Shown here in pieces: positions 20,061 to 31,205 of a stretch of 64,000 nucleotides of DNA (within the stretch, counting starts at the first letter, position 1; each line of letters begins with the position of its first letter). The notes under the pieces are model-generated. The model was not told the origin of the DNA, made no database searches, and was given only the letters and a program-made list of their open reading frames with translations. Both the position numbers and the translations under genes were made by a program. The stretch lies in contig NC_081186.1 of assembly GCF_029867415.1 (NCBI RefSeq), positions 17,802,930-17,866,929 on the forward strand, read 5' to 3'. The stretch comes from Vicia villosa (Eukaryota > Streptophyta > Magnoliopsida > Fabales > Fabaceae).

Positions 20061-21125
20061 TGAAGGATAGAAAAACACTTAGAAAGGGGGGGTTTGAATA
20101 AGTGTAGTCTAAAAACTTGAACGATAAAAACAATATGCACAGTTATTTTTATCCTGGTTTGTTGTTAACTAAACTACTCCAGTCCACCCCCACGGAGTGA
20201 TTTACCTCACCTGAGGATTTAATCCACTAATCGCAACAGATTACAATGGTTTTCCACTTAGTCCGCGACTAAGTCTTTCAGAGTATCCTGATCACAACCT
20301 GATCACTCCAGGAACAAATGCTTAGACACAAGCTAAGACTTTCTTAGAGTATCCTGACCACCACGTGATCACTCTAATTACAACTGCTTAGACACAAGCT
20401 AAGACTTCCTAGAGTATCCTGATCAACACTTGATCACTCTAGTTACTTACAAATTAATGTAATCTATTCTAAGAGTATTACAAATGCTTCTGAAAAGCTA
20501 TAATCACAACAGTGATATTTCTCTTAACGTTTAAGCTTAATCTCACTAATATATTACAACAGCAATGTAGTGAGCTTTGATGAAGATGAAGTTTCTGAGC
20601 TTTGATTTTGAACAGCGTTTCAGCAAGTTAATATTCACAGAATTTGGTTCAGAGTTGTTTCAGAGTTGGTAACCTTGCTTCTCATCAGAACTTCATATTT
20701 ATAGGCGTTTTGAGAAGATGACCGTTGAGCGCATTTAATGCTTTGCGTGTTCCGTACAGCTTTGCATTTAATGTTTCACGCTTTTGTCAACTACCTCGAG
20801 CCTTGTTCACGCTGTGTCTACTGACGTTGCCTTTAATAGCTTCCAACGTTCCTTTTGTCAGTCAGCGTAGCCTGCCACCTGTACTTTCTTCTGATCTGAT
20901 GTTTGTGAATAAAATATTTGAATATCATCAGAGTCAAACAGCTTGGTGCATAGCATCTTCTTGTCTTCTGACCTTGAAGTGCTTCTGAGCGTGATACCAT
21001 GAGAACTTCAGTGCTTCTGCTTCTGATCTCAAGTTCTTCTGATGCTTCCATAGACCCATGTTCTGATTCTGCCTTGACCATCTTCTGATGTCTTGCCAGA
21101 CCATGTTCTGATGTTGCATGCTGAA
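20061..21125 (-). repeat. C1 5' LTR, truncated
   Basis: The plus strand begins TGAAGGATAG and aligns with the LTRs of C2, C3 and C4. Similarity to C3 stops at the TTGCATGCTGA stretch near 21125. Three tandem units of about 65 bp carrying TGATCA-type pairs lie at about 20285-20450. A TATA-like box (minus strand CCTATAAATATG) lies near 20697-20706. Confidence 0.85.
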
Positions 21126-22295
21126 GTAATTAGGTTAACAGAATTTGAAGAAATCCCCTTGAAATCTTTGATTGTCCATTTGAAGAAATTGATTGAAATT
21201 ATGATTTCCAATCTTTCTAAATCAAGTCCAATCTCAATCTTCCTTTTACCCAATCTTCTTGCACGAAATTGAATAATATTTAGGTATATTGGGTGATTGA
21301 AATTAAGTGGAAAATAGATCTAAAACAAATTCTTTCATATTTTTTCCATTTATTTGATTTAAGTTATATTTTAAATGAATAAAATTCAATATTAAATCAA
21401 ATAAATATCAAAAAACTCGTGGCTTTTGGATTAGATCCTTTTGATGACTTGAGGATCAAGATTTAATCAAAATAGATTGGGCCCCTTTGCAAGAAAAATC
21501 ATTTTGGAGCCTTTTGTTTCACATTTTCCTTCTCAAATTTGTCCAACTTTAACAAGGCATGTCTCTCTCAATTTTTGAGGTATGGAGGTGTTCTAGGACT
21601 TTTTAGAAATCTTGAAGAGTTCTCTAACCAGTGTTTTTGGTCACATGTCAAAATTATTTTCCATGCTCCATGTGTGTTCTTTTGAAAAAAATGACTTCTA
21701 GTTGACTTTTGAAGAGGACCTATAATGTCTTGGTCCATATCTCTCAAATGAAGCATTTTTAGACTTGGCATGTGAGAGACAAATTTGTAGAGAATTCAAT
21801 TTCCTTCAAAATGAGCTTTGAATGGAAAATTTCTGATGTTCCATGTAGGAGTTATGGCTGGTCAAAGTTCAGTTGACTTTCTCATATGAAAACCCTAATT
21901 TAGAAACTTTTGGAATTGTTGATTTCTGATCTTTCCTTGATGAACCATGATCAATTCTTGATAAAATGGTGAATGATACTTCAATATGAGGATGTTGACA
22001 AAAAATCAGGAGTTTTGACTGTACTTTGACTACAGTTGGCTTTTAGGTCAAATTAGTCGACTGTTGACTTTCTGAGCAACTGAGTGACCAACTCTTTGAA
22101 TTGAGACCTGAAATTTGTTATGGAGATAGTTTGGAATATCATTGACCATATGAGATGCCTTGGAGTCTTTTTATCCATTGATTTTTCCTCAGAACAATAA
22201 AAACCCTAATTCTTTGGACTTTATTTAGGGGAGGGTGTCTTCTTGATTTGAATTTGAACAATAGAAATAGTATGGGCAAATTTTGGAGTATGACA
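21126..22295 (-). repeat. Ogre 5' LTR, outer segment
   Basis: The minus strand begins TGTCATACTCCAAAATTTGC at 22295, an LTR start I associate with Ogre. The segment is AT-rich and has several TTGAC or GTCAA motifs, densest at 21650-22090. No coding capacity was recognised. Confidence 0.65.
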
Positions 22296-22956
22296 CATGC
22301 TTGATTGTATCAGAATATTCTTGAATGTATCAGAGCATCATCAGAGCATCTTTATATCCTGAAATGTTTCAGAACAAACTAGACGAAAATAATCAGAGCA
22401 TGAATGGATCAGAGCATTCTTTAGAGAAATAACATGTATCAGAGCAAACTTTGATAAATTCTTAAAAAGAATATGTATCAGAGCATATGAGAGAAGATAA
22501 TGTATCAGAGCATATTCTGTCACGAGAATATCAGAACATTCTTCTTGCTTCTGATCTTGAAGCTTCACAGCACTAAGCTTACTTCAACTTTCCAAGAACA
22601 TGGTTCTTTATAGAATTGCTTTTCCTCATGTATTTTCTTCTCATGTTGAGCTTTTTCAGAATATCTTCAATCCTGCAAAAAATCTCAAAGACATAGAACT
22701 TGCAAATAATGTTAGGAATGTTGAGACTTAATCCCAGTAACTGATATAATAAACCAAATCAATTATCATGTTTCTCCCCCTTTTTGTCATAACATCAAAA
22801 AGCATTTAAAAAGATTCAGATGATAAAACAACATAGAGTGAAGAAGATAATATTTCATTGATTCAACAAAATATCAGAAGATACAAAAGGATAGAAGCAG
22901 ATGTAACAAACAGATGCAAGAAACAAGAAAACAACTAAGACCAAGGCACATTACGA
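22296..22956 (-). other. C2 3' non-coding region before ORF3
   Basis: This aligns with 59345-59990 in C3. It contains many TCAGAGCAT or TCAGAACAT words and a pyrimidine tract (plus strand TTTCTCCCCCTTTTTGTC near 22770-22787), which resembles a second polypurine tract on the minus strand. No gene was recognised. Confidence 0.65.
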
Positions 22957-23778
22957 CTAGCCTAGCTTAGAAACTATTTTGGCCAGAAGGTTTTGAATCT
23001 CAGTAGTGCTTTCAGTTTGCGTCTTCATAAACGATTGAAACTCATTGTGAGTATCCTCATGCTTATCCAGACGAGAAGCAAGATCAGCTTGATTCTGTTG
23101 AAGAGCCTTCATGGTATTCACCAGAACAGAAGGACCAACAGAAGAAGCGTCAAAGCTATTGTCCAGAACAGTAGGATTCTCAACAGTAGCATCAATCATG
23201 AGAACATCATCTTGATTTTCCTGAACAGGAAGTTTCTCAGCAGAATGATTCTCAGCATCTTGATTCTCAGCATCAGCTTCAGCATAAACAGGAGCAGGGA
23301 GTTCCGCTTCTGAACTCTCAAGAGCCTTAAGAATTTCAACCAAATTCTTTGGAGGTGTAGGAGCAGAAGGTTCTGATGGGTATTCAACTTCTGGATATAC
23401 CATATTTGGTGCCTTAGTAGAGGGATTCTCCCTTAACCAGTTGAATATCGACTGAAAGTCTCCAGTCAGAACACTGTAACTTGGCTTCCACACAACCATA
23501 GCAAGTGGATGCACTTCCTCGAGCTCATTAACAAATTGCTTCTCCTCAAGAGGTATGCAGTTTCTGATAGGATGATAGTACTTACAATCATCTAAATCCA
23601 AAAAGTAACCAGAAGATTCAGGTGCAGCAGCCAAGCATCTCTTCTGGATGTTCAGAATATCATTTTGAATGTCCTTCTCAAAGATTCTCCACAATGCTCT
23701 AGAAGCAGCATGATCCAAATTGGAGTCATAAGCAGCTCTTAGAGTATCCAACCCTATTCTTACCTTATCCATTAACAT
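22957..23778 (-). pseudogene. C2 ORF3, C-terminal half
   Basis: This 273-codon frame has a conserved block (VVWKPSYSVLTGDFQSIFNWLRENPS) shared with C3 ORF3, then an acidic linker. The C-terminus is a predicted coiled coil (LQQNQADLASRLDKHEDTHN) ending in LAKIVSKLG. It follows a stretch with stops (23779-24279) that separates it from the N-terminal half. The protein is of unknown function, encoded after pol at the envelope position of SIRE-type elements. Confidence 0.65.
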
Positions 23779-24279
23779 CTAATAACTAACACCAATCGAT
23801 GGTTCAAGAGGATTGAATGTGAAACGATAGTCAGGATACAGAAGACAGTAAGGTTTAGATTCTCTGGATAGCAAAGCAGGGGTGATGGAAGAGGTTAAAG
23901 AAAATGAAGAATCTTTGGTGGAGGTGGATGAAAGAAAATTTTCAGAAGGAGTTTGGGGGATAGCATTTAGTTGTTAAGGGTTCAGAATAGGTGTAGAAGA
24001 AAGTGGTTGGTTTCTGTTTATGGTTAAGGAAGAGGATGGAGGCATAGAAGGAGGAGGCTTTTTCTGAGGGGGAAAGGCAGAAGAGTCTGCAAGAAAAGCT
24101 TTATGAATGCGCTTTTCAAGGTAATCATCAGATTGTACTTTGAGAGAATCTATGGGGTTCTTCTGCTTCTTTGCTGGCTTAGCATCAGGTCCTGCTTCTG
24201 TGGCCTTTCTCTTCAGTTTCTTTTCTTTCTTCTTCTTTTCTCTCTTTCTTAACTCATCCAGAGATGGAAGAGTTCTTCC

Positions 24280-25277
24280 TCAAATCCATGCAGGATCAAC
24301 AGAAGTTTGAGCTTTAACGCATGACTTCAGATAGAGTTTGACAGACTTGTCTAGCTCCTCTTTGAACATGTGAGAGAAGCTCACAACAGGAGTTCTTCTC
24401 GTCAGAATGTCTGGAAACATTGTTGGAGGAGTAGTCACTTCTTCAATCAGTTGCATCCTTTTTAGAGAATGAGCATCCAGAATGACTCCTTGGATAGTAG
24501 TCAAAAGCTTAAAGGACCAGCTGTCCTTAGAACTTCTATCAACCCACTCTCAATCAGAATATCTAAAATCATCCTTCCAAGAGGGATAGAATTTCTTTTG
24601 AGATTGGGATTCTTATGACGTTCTTCATCTCTTGATTCTTCAATGTTGGTCTTCAGATGTTGAAAAAGAATGTGTGGTAAATTGACTCTCATTCCTTTTT
24701 CAATGCAAAATATTATGTACTTTTGATCCTGAGTGACATAAGTAGCAGTGCTTGATTGTTTCCTATGATAGAGAGATCCCAGAATGATCTCAGCCCATAT
24801 TTTGTAGGAAGGCTTCAAGGCAGTGTTGAATGGAGATGCAATACCAGAAGAAAACAATTCTCTATCAACTTTCTCCCAATCAGTTCTTCCATGAAGAGCC
24901 CCAGTGATTCCATCCAAACCATCAATACCATACAACTTCCTTATTAACTTCTCAGTCACAACAAATTCATGCCCTAGCACGAAAGAGATGATAGCAGCTG
25001 GAGTAATCGTAGCATGCCTCCAGAAATCCTTAACCAACAAAGGATAAACTGGTCCAATCAACCTTTCAAAGTAGTTAGACCATTCTTGTATCAGCATTGC
25101 AGTTTTGGTTTTGAAATCATGTGCCATAAGACTTTCAAAATCCACCATGGTTTCGCAGAGAACCTCTAGTTCATTAACAGGAATCGAACAAGTCTTCAAA
25201 GGAGTAAATGCATATCTCTTTTGTGGAACTTGATGTTGTGATGATACCTTGTGTTGAACATTTGAAGATGAAGCCAT
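24280..25277 (-). pseudogene. C2 ORF3, N-terminal half (two overlapping frames)
   Basis: Frame 24501-25277 starts MASSSNVQHKVSSQHQ and contains WSNYFERLIGPVYPLLVKDF, FVLGHEFVVTEKLIRKLYGI and YIIFCIEKGMRVNLPHILF. This layout is close to the 'putative plant transposon protein' domain. A frame change near 24501-24504 moves the reading into 24280-24504 (VSFSHMFKEELDKSVKLYL). Stops follow. Together with 22957-23778 this is one decayed ORF3. Confidence 0.65.
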
Positions 25278-25781
25278 GGATTCACACTGAGATTTGGTTT
25301 AGAAACTAGGGTTTATGCAAAGAATAAGAGAGAGATGAACAAAAAAAATAACAACGAACAAAGTGAGAGAAAGTAAAGAGATGAAATGTTATGGGAATGA
25401 GTTTATATAGGCACGGATTTGAAATGAAATGCAATATGTTTCTGAATGAATAGGATTACAAAAAAAAACAGAGAATCAAATGCATTTAATGATGAGTGAC
25501 GTTAGGGTAAAACGTGATATTTGAAATGATTTGCCCAGTTACCTAGGGTGGCGTCTCATCAACTTCACGCATGCTTGTCCAAATAGAGTGAACACGTGTT
25601 CAACTTCTGGAATAGCTGGTGACAGATGTTTTGCTTTAAAAGAGATTCTGAATACACTTAGACATATGAAACGTTAGTAATAACTAATCAGAATATCTAA
25701 CTGATCAACATCAGAACTTCTTATAAGAAAATAAGATAGATCATTTCAAATCTAATCCATGTATCAGAACTTCTCATCCTT
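25278..25781 (-). other. C2 spacer between pol and ORF3
   Basis: About 500 bp of AT-rich sequence. The minus strand carries a TATA-like motif (CCTATATAAAC near 25403-25413) roughly 130 bp upstream of the ORF3 start, which could allow separate transcription of ORF3. That role is inferred only from position. Confidence 0.45.
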
Positions 25782-27629
25782 TCATTCTGGGCATAAATCC
25801 ATACTGATATTTTTCAGAATAAACTTAAACCTATCTTCAGCAAGGGGTTTTGTAAAGATATCAGCCCATTGATGGTCTGTATCAACAAAGTTTAAAGATA
25901 GAACACCCTTCTGAACATAGTCCCTAATGAAATGATGCTTAATCTCAATATGTTTAGCTTTGGAATGTAAGATTGGATTCTTAGATAAATAGATAGCAGA
26001 AGTATTATCACAGAAGATAGGAATGTTACTCTCATGTATCTGATAATCTTCTAGCTGACTTTTCATCCAGAGCATCTGTGTACTACATTCAGCAGCAGCA
26101 ACATATTCTGCTTCTGTTGTAGAGAGGGCAATGGTAGCTTGCTTCTTACTGTACCAGGAGATCAGGTGACTTCCAAGAAATTGACAACTTCCAGAAGTAC
26201 TTTTCCTTTCAACTCTATCTCCAGCGTAATCAGCATCACAAAATCCTACTAAGTTGTATTCTTCATATCTTCTGTAGACTAAACCAACATTAGTAGTACC
26301 TTTCAGATACCTCAGAATTCTCTTAATAGCCGTTAAGTGAGATTCTCTAGGATCTGATTGGAATCTTGCACACGGACAAACACTGAATAAAATATCAGGT
26401 CTATAAGCAGTAAGATATAGAAGAGATCCAATCATACCTCTGTAGAGCTTCTGATCTACCTTCTTACTTACCTCATCCTTACCTAGAACACACGTTGGAT
26501 GCATAGGAGTTTTTGCTTCTTTGCTTTCTGAAAGATTAAACTTCTTCAGAAGTTCTTTCACATACTTGGTTTGATGAACATAGGTTCCATTAGAAGTTTG
26601 ATTGATATGGATCCCAAGGAAATACTTGAGTTTTCCCATCATGCTCATTTCAAACTCAGACTGCATAGACTTAGCAAACTCCTTTCCAAGTGTAGCATTA
26701 GAGGTTCCAAAGATAATATCATCAACATAAATTTGGCAAATTAAAATATCCTTTTTAAAGGTTTTACAAAAGAGAGTAGTATCCACTTTTCCTCTAGTGA
26801 AACCATTATCCACAAGGAAAGAACTTAATCTTTCATACCAAGCTTTAGGAGCTTGCTTCAATCCGTATAATGACTTCTTTAGTTTAAAAACATGTTCTGG
26901 AGACTTAGAGTCTTCAAAACAAGGAGGTTGGTGGACATATACTTCCTCATCTATATAACCATTTAAAAAGGCACTCTTAACATCCATCTGATATAGAGTG
27001 ATGTTATGTTGAGTGGCGAAAGAAATCAATAAGCGAATAAATTCTAACCTGGCTAATGGTCCAAAGGTTTCTGTATAGTCTATGCCTTCTTCCAGACTAT
27101 AACCCTGAGCAACCAGTCTGGCTTTGTTTCTTACAACTTCTCCTTTTTCGCTTAGCTTGTTTCTGAAGAACCACTTGGTTCTAATGATGTTGAATCCTTT
27201 TGGTCTAGGAACAAGATCCCATACGTCATTCCTTATAAACTGATTAAGTTCTTCTTGCATGGCAATTATCCAGTCAGCATCCTCTAGAGCTTGATCAACA
27301 GAAGTTGGCTCGATAAGAGATACTAGACCAAATTGACATTCTGCATAGTTCTTAAGGAATGATCTGGTTCTGATAGGATCTTCTTTCTTCCCAAGGATGA
27401 CATCTTCTAAGTAAGCAAAGGTGAGTCTAGAAGATCTTCTGATAGTTGGTTCTTCTAAAATTCTGAGAGTTTCTAAAAAAGCAACAACTTGATCTTCTGA
27501 TACCTTGCTTCTGGGTTCTTCAGCTTTTGAGTTAGAGATTTCAATATCTACAAAATTCTCAAACTGCTTCAGTTTTTTAAGACCAAGCTTATCATCAAAT
27601 CTGATATTGATTGATTCTTCAACAATCAA
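25782..27629 (-). CDS. C2 reverse transcriptase and RNase H
   Basis: This 615-residue frame contains the copia RT and RNase H. The RT domain shows WFFRNKLSEKGEVVRNKARL, LYQMDVKSAFLNGYIDEEVY, SLYGLKQAPKAWYERL and the catalytic YVDD in ICQIYVDDIIFG. RNase H shows CDADYAGDRVERKSTSG, ALSTTEAEYVAAAE, FCDNTSAIYLSKNP and the C-terminal ADIFTKPL. The domain is full length and open. Upstream, 27630-27852 reads as the pol linker but is broken by a small deletion near 27700, so it is no longer joined to integrase. Confidence 0.88.
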   Translation of the reverse strand: MIVEESINIRFDDKLGLKKLKQFENFVDIEISNSKAEEPRSKVSEDQVVAFLETLRILEEPTIRRSSRLTFAYLEDVILGKKEDPIRTRSFLKNYAECQFGLVSLIEPTSVDQALEDADWIIAMQEELNQFIRNDVWDLVPRPKGFNIIRTKWFFRNKLSEKGEVVRNKARLVAQGYSLEEGIDYTETFGPLARLEFIRLLISFATQHNITLYQMDVKSAFLNGYIDEEVYVHQPPCFEDSKSPEHVFKLKKSLYGLKQAPKAWYERLSSFLVDNGFTRGKVDTTLFCKTFKKDILICQIYVDDIIFGTSNATLGKEFAKSMQSEFEMSMMGKLKYFLGIHINQTSNGTYVHQTKYVKELLKKFNLSESKEAKTPMHPTCVLGKDEVSKKVDQKLYRGMIGSLLYLTAYRPDILFSVCPCARFQSDPRESHLTAIKRILRYLKGTTNVGLVYRRYEEYNLVGFCDADYAGDRVERKSTSGSCQFLGSHLISWYSKKQATIALSTTEAEYVAAAECSTQMLWMKSQLEDYQIHESNIPIFCDNTSAIYLSKNPILHSKAKHIEIKHHFIRDYVQKGVLSLNFVDTDHQWADIFTKPLAEDRFKFILKNISMDLCPE

Positions 27630-27852
27630 TGTTTCAGTATTGTATACTTTGTAGCCTTTTGAGCGTTCAGAATATCCAAGAAGGAAACACTTCTGTGCCT
27701 CAGAGTATCCAGATGATCCTTAGTGTTCAAAATATAACATATACATCCAAAAGGATGAAAATATGAAATGTTGGGCTTTCTGTTCTTCCACAATTCATAA
27801 GGAGTCTTATTGAGAATAGGTCTTATAGAGATTCTATTCTGAATATAACATG
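27630..27852 (-). pseudogene. C2 integrase C-terminal remnant left of S1
   Basis: Nucleotide similarity to C1 16915-17150 is high (FWKNRKPNISYFHPFGC-type block), but a small deletion near 27700-27715 breaks the frame. It ends at the ACATG duplication (27848-27852) next to S1. Confidence 0.7.
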
Positions 27853-29582
27853 TGTTAGACGATAGGAATGGTCTAGAGGGGGTGAATAGACCACCTTTTT
27901 CCGACTTAAGAAAATTTTAGCTTTTGAAGCGTGACTTCCCTGAATCACTTATTCGTCTAAGAGCGATTATGTTATCGGGGACCGGATACGTGCACTAAAC
28001 CGAACGGATGAAAATGTCAAGTAATGAATTACATTTTAACTAATATATCAACTGTTTCAATTGCACACTATATGGTATATTACTCACAATGAACGTTTTC
28101 ACTAAAATTTGAACAAAAATTTGATTGAGTAATTTTATCGAACACTTGGTGATCGATATTTACTAAACCTTAGTTTTTGTTCAACAATGGAAATAAACGA
28201 AAACAAATGGAAACGAGATAAAGTAAAAGCAATAAGGCACACGAAATTTGTTTAGGCAGTTCCTCTATCGTCCTCGCAGGAGTACGTTTTCCCCTCAAAT
28301 GAAATTAGGAAAGTTTTATTTGATTGCAAAATGTTTAACAAGGATAGAAAGTACTAATCACCAACTACACACATGCAGTAAAATTGAATACAATTCGATC
28401 CTCCCCTTGATTCAAGTTGAATCAAGTCAATGTCAATCATCTTCACCGATCAAGACCCCGATCGTTCCTTTCTCAATCCTCCGGTTGTAGCAAATTTGTT
28501 GAGCGAATCTTTATTCCCTCAATCCCTTATGCACGGCTGAATTGATTACTAAAGCAAATCGATCGTTAAAAACCTTCGAACAAAATCTTTGATGAAGAAG
28601 GAAAAACCCTAAGGTTTTATACAAGAAACACCCTCAACAATCTTCACTCGAACAAGATGAATGTCTATCCTCGAATCTCGAACAAGAAAAATATCTACCG
28701 TCAACACACGTTCCTTACTTCGATCGAGAAAGAAGATTACGTGTGATTCTCGATCAATAAGCGAAAGGTTGAAGATGAGAAGAAGCTTGAGTATACTTTT
28801 CACGTTTCTTGTTAAATTGCTTGAGAAGGATTGTAACACCCCTTACTAACCCCGCGGCAATTTAAACAAATATTCAGAGTACATGAAATAAGGGTGCCAC
28901 AACTCATAATAAATAAACATCATTCAGTCATGTCATGCATTCACTGAGGTAATCATCATAAATTAAAATGTTTCATGTTAACACAGCGGAAATTTAATCA
29001 AACGGGCTAAGTTTAACATCATTAAAACCTATCCTTCAAAACATCAAAACATAACTAGAGTCATAATCATAAACTCTAAACAATCGCGTCCCTAGTGTTA
29101 CAACTACTAGAGCATGACACCTGACGCTAACTAAAACACTGACTCATGAGCTAATTCTCACCGAGTCAAACAGCCGCTATCCTCAATCTGAAAATGACAA
29201 CATGTAAGGGTGAGTCTCATTATAATTAACAAATGTTATAAGGTTATAAAGAAATAACACATCACAGTTGCATCATTCACCCAATTGTTTCATAAACAGA
29301 CATTCAAAACAAGTCCAACAATAATCAACACATCATCAACATTTACAACACTGGAATACATCCAATCATGTTATAAATTATGCATATGTATGAACTGACA
29401 CTATGCATGTGGTACCAACATCATCAAATGGGAATAACCCATGACCGATCCAACATCATCAAGATACGGCCCTGCCAGCACAGATTCCACACAATGGGAA
29501 TCATGCCCTTCACTAATCCAACACATCATCATGGATACAGTATCATCAATGAACATGAATGAATGCAACATATACAACATAC

Positions 29583-29588
29583 TTATAC

Positions 29589-29623
<35 letters not shown>

Positions 29624-29641
29624 ATATCATCATCATCATCA
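29583..29641. repeat. ATC trinucleotide microsatellite in Tekay 3' LTR
   Basis: About 19 ATC units with one interruption (CAATATC). The matching site in the other LTR (36045-36084) is shorter, so the tract changed length after insertion. Confidence 0.9.
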
Positions 29642-29899
29642 AGTATGCTCATATATATTAAAATCATTCAATCACAATTCCATCATTATCATATAGAAAA
29701 CATACACGTATTTGCACCAATCATCATCATTAATAAGAAATAGCATACATGTATTCTCATCATTCTAAAACCAATCAATCATCATCATATAGATTATTCT
29801 ATAAGGTTCGTTTAGCTCAAAACGGCACATCAAACGGACCAACAGTTAAAAAGTTATGCATCTTTGAACTTTTTAAAATATCTCAAACATCAATAGCAC

Positions 29900-30113
29900 G
29901 CAGCGCCATCTTGGTTTGCGGCGCGAACTGAGCGTCCCAAAAATCCTTGGCTCTCTGCCAAGCTATCCGCGGCGCAAACATCTGCACGCGGCGCGAAGCG
30001 AGAAAAAGTTACGCCTTTGCGGCGCCAACAAGGGTACGCGGCGCGACCTGTGCGTGTCACAACTTCTTGGCATTCTTCCCATCTGTTCGCGGCGCACCCT
30101 ATGTACGCGACGC
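29900..30113. promoter_or_regulatory. Array of paired GCGGCGC motifs in Tekay 3' LTR
   Basis: Eight motifs form four pairs, centred at 29903/29921, 29972/29991, 30022/30041 and 30092/30110. Within-pair spacing is 18-19 bp and pairs are 50-70 bp apart. The second member of each pair usually reads ACGCGGCGCGA or close. The region is strikingly GC-rich inside an AT-rich LTR. The second LTR has the same array at 36342-36556. Confidence 0.85.
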
Positions 30114-30743
30114 GAACCGGTAATTTCAGAAACCCCAACCTGCAGAAAATAGCATACTACACGTTCCAAACTCACCCAATTCATATCAGTACGAACCTAG
30201 GGAAATGGAATGCACAAACAACACGAAATACACCTCATAATACATCAATTATGCATCCATTGAGACCATAACAACACAACCATCATGGATTCAAACATAG
30301 GGATCAAACCTCATACAATTTGACTCAATCCCTAAATCTATCATATGACTCAATTGACCCGAATTCTACATCTATTCAGTATTATCAACCCCTAACCCGA
30401 TAATAGATGATAATAAGATAAGTCCCCCCTTACCTTAGCCAAATTCTTGAATTGGGTCTTCTTCCTCTTTGGTTCTCCTTCACGTTCCTCAGCTCCTCAA
30501 CCTACAACTTCTGGTTTTCACGTTCTAATTTTTCCTTCTCCTCTTGTTTTCCCTTATTTTATGAAAAACATAAAATTAGAAATGGGCTCCTTCACAATTA
30601 CACCCCCACTTTACTAATTCCACCGCATGGCCCAATAACTTAACATTTAATATATTTCCACATAATTCGATAAAATGTTAATTTCCAATAATTAATTTAA
30701 AACTCGATTAAATTAATTAAATAAGAATTTTTGGGATGTTACA

Positions 30744-30756
30744 ACTCTCCCCCACT
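30744..30756 (-). promoter_or_regulatory. Tekay polypurine tract
   Basis: The minus strand reads AGTGGGGGAGAGT directly inside the 3' LTR. Confidence 0.85.
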
Positions 30757-30785
30757 AAAAGAGTTTTCGTCCTCGAAAACATACC

Positions 30786-31193
30786 TCAAGCAAAGAGTTC
30801 CGGATAGGAATCTTTCATCTGGCTTTCTAACTCCCAGGTGACGTTTCCATCAGCTGGTCCTCCCCAAGCTACTCTGACTAAAGCTATTTCCTTGCCCCGC
30901 AATTGCTTCAGTCTTCTATCTTCAATCCTCACAGGTAACGTTTCAACTGTTAAGTTGTCTTTAACCTGCACATCATCCACTTGGATCACGTGGGACGGAT
31001 CCGAAATGTATTTCCTCAATTGAGACACATGAAATACATCATGCAAGTTGGCAAGCATCGGCGGTAAAGAAATACGATATGCCACTTCTCCCACTCTTTC
31101 ATAAATTTGGAATGGTCCAATAAAACGCGGAGTCAACTTATTTGACTTCAAAGCTCGACCAATACCTGTCATAGGAGTAACCTTCATAAACAC
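30786..31193 (-). pseudogene. Tekay integrase C-terminus with chromodomain-like region
   Basis: The frame includes the integrase C-terminal block (LTPRFIGPFQIYERVGEVAY, LHDVFHVSQLRKYISDPSHV) and ends with a chromodomain-like segment (VTWELESQMKDSYPELF). Chromodomains of this lineage steer integration to marked chromatin. A TAA at 31203-31205 separates it from the rest of integrase, and it looks like a CAA-to-TAA change. Confidence 0.82.
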
Positions 31194-31205
31194 ATGATCT
31201 CCCTC

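Larger units (their letters stand above)
16741..21125 (-). mobile_element. C1: SIRE-like copia fragment, truncated at both ends
   Basis: In minus-strand order there is a 5' LTR missing its first part (20061-21125), an initiator-Met primer site, gag, protease, integrase and the start of the pol linker. The element then stops abruptly near 16741, before RT. Both outer junctions are with Ogre LTR-like sequence. Compared with C3, about 170 bp of the LTR start is missing. No TSD was found, so deletion or recombination after insertion is likely. Confidence 0.8.
1..22295 (-). mobile_element. Ogre/Tat-type Ty3/gypsy retrotransposon, 5' part, with nested insertions
   Basis: In minus-strand order the element shows a 5' LTR (22295 down to 7382, interrupted twice), a tRNA-Arg-like primer site, an extra ORF1, gag, protease, a putative intron, RT and RNase H, then leaves the window at base 1. 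ORF1 before gag and an intron between pro and RT are known Ogre features. The LTR start (TGTCATACTCC on the minus strand, at 22295) abuts sequence matching the 3' region of the SIRE-like element C3 near 59345, so the Ogre inserted into copia element C2. The 3' LTR and the TSD partner are outside the window. Frameshifts and an in-frame stop make this copy defective. Confidence 0.85.
28832..30743 (-). repeat. Tekay 3' LTR
   Basis: The LTR starts TGTAACACCCC and ends GGATGTTACA (1912 bp). It contains an ATC microsatellite (29583-29641) and a GC-rich array of paired GCGGCGC motifs (29900-30113). Poly-Ser and poly-Asp reading frames here come from the microsatellite. Confidence 0.92.

Noticed and set aside
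29401..29743. Poly-Ser and poly-Asp reading frames on both strands (also 35856-36210)
   Set aside because: They are translations of the ATC/GAT microsatellite in the Tekay LTRs and appear in both LTR copies.
29890..30184. Small Arg/Ala/Cys-rich frames in the GC-rich part of the Tekay LTR (also 36276-36713)
   Set aside because: They arise from the GCGGCGC array in several frames on both strands and differ between the two LTRs through stops and shifts.
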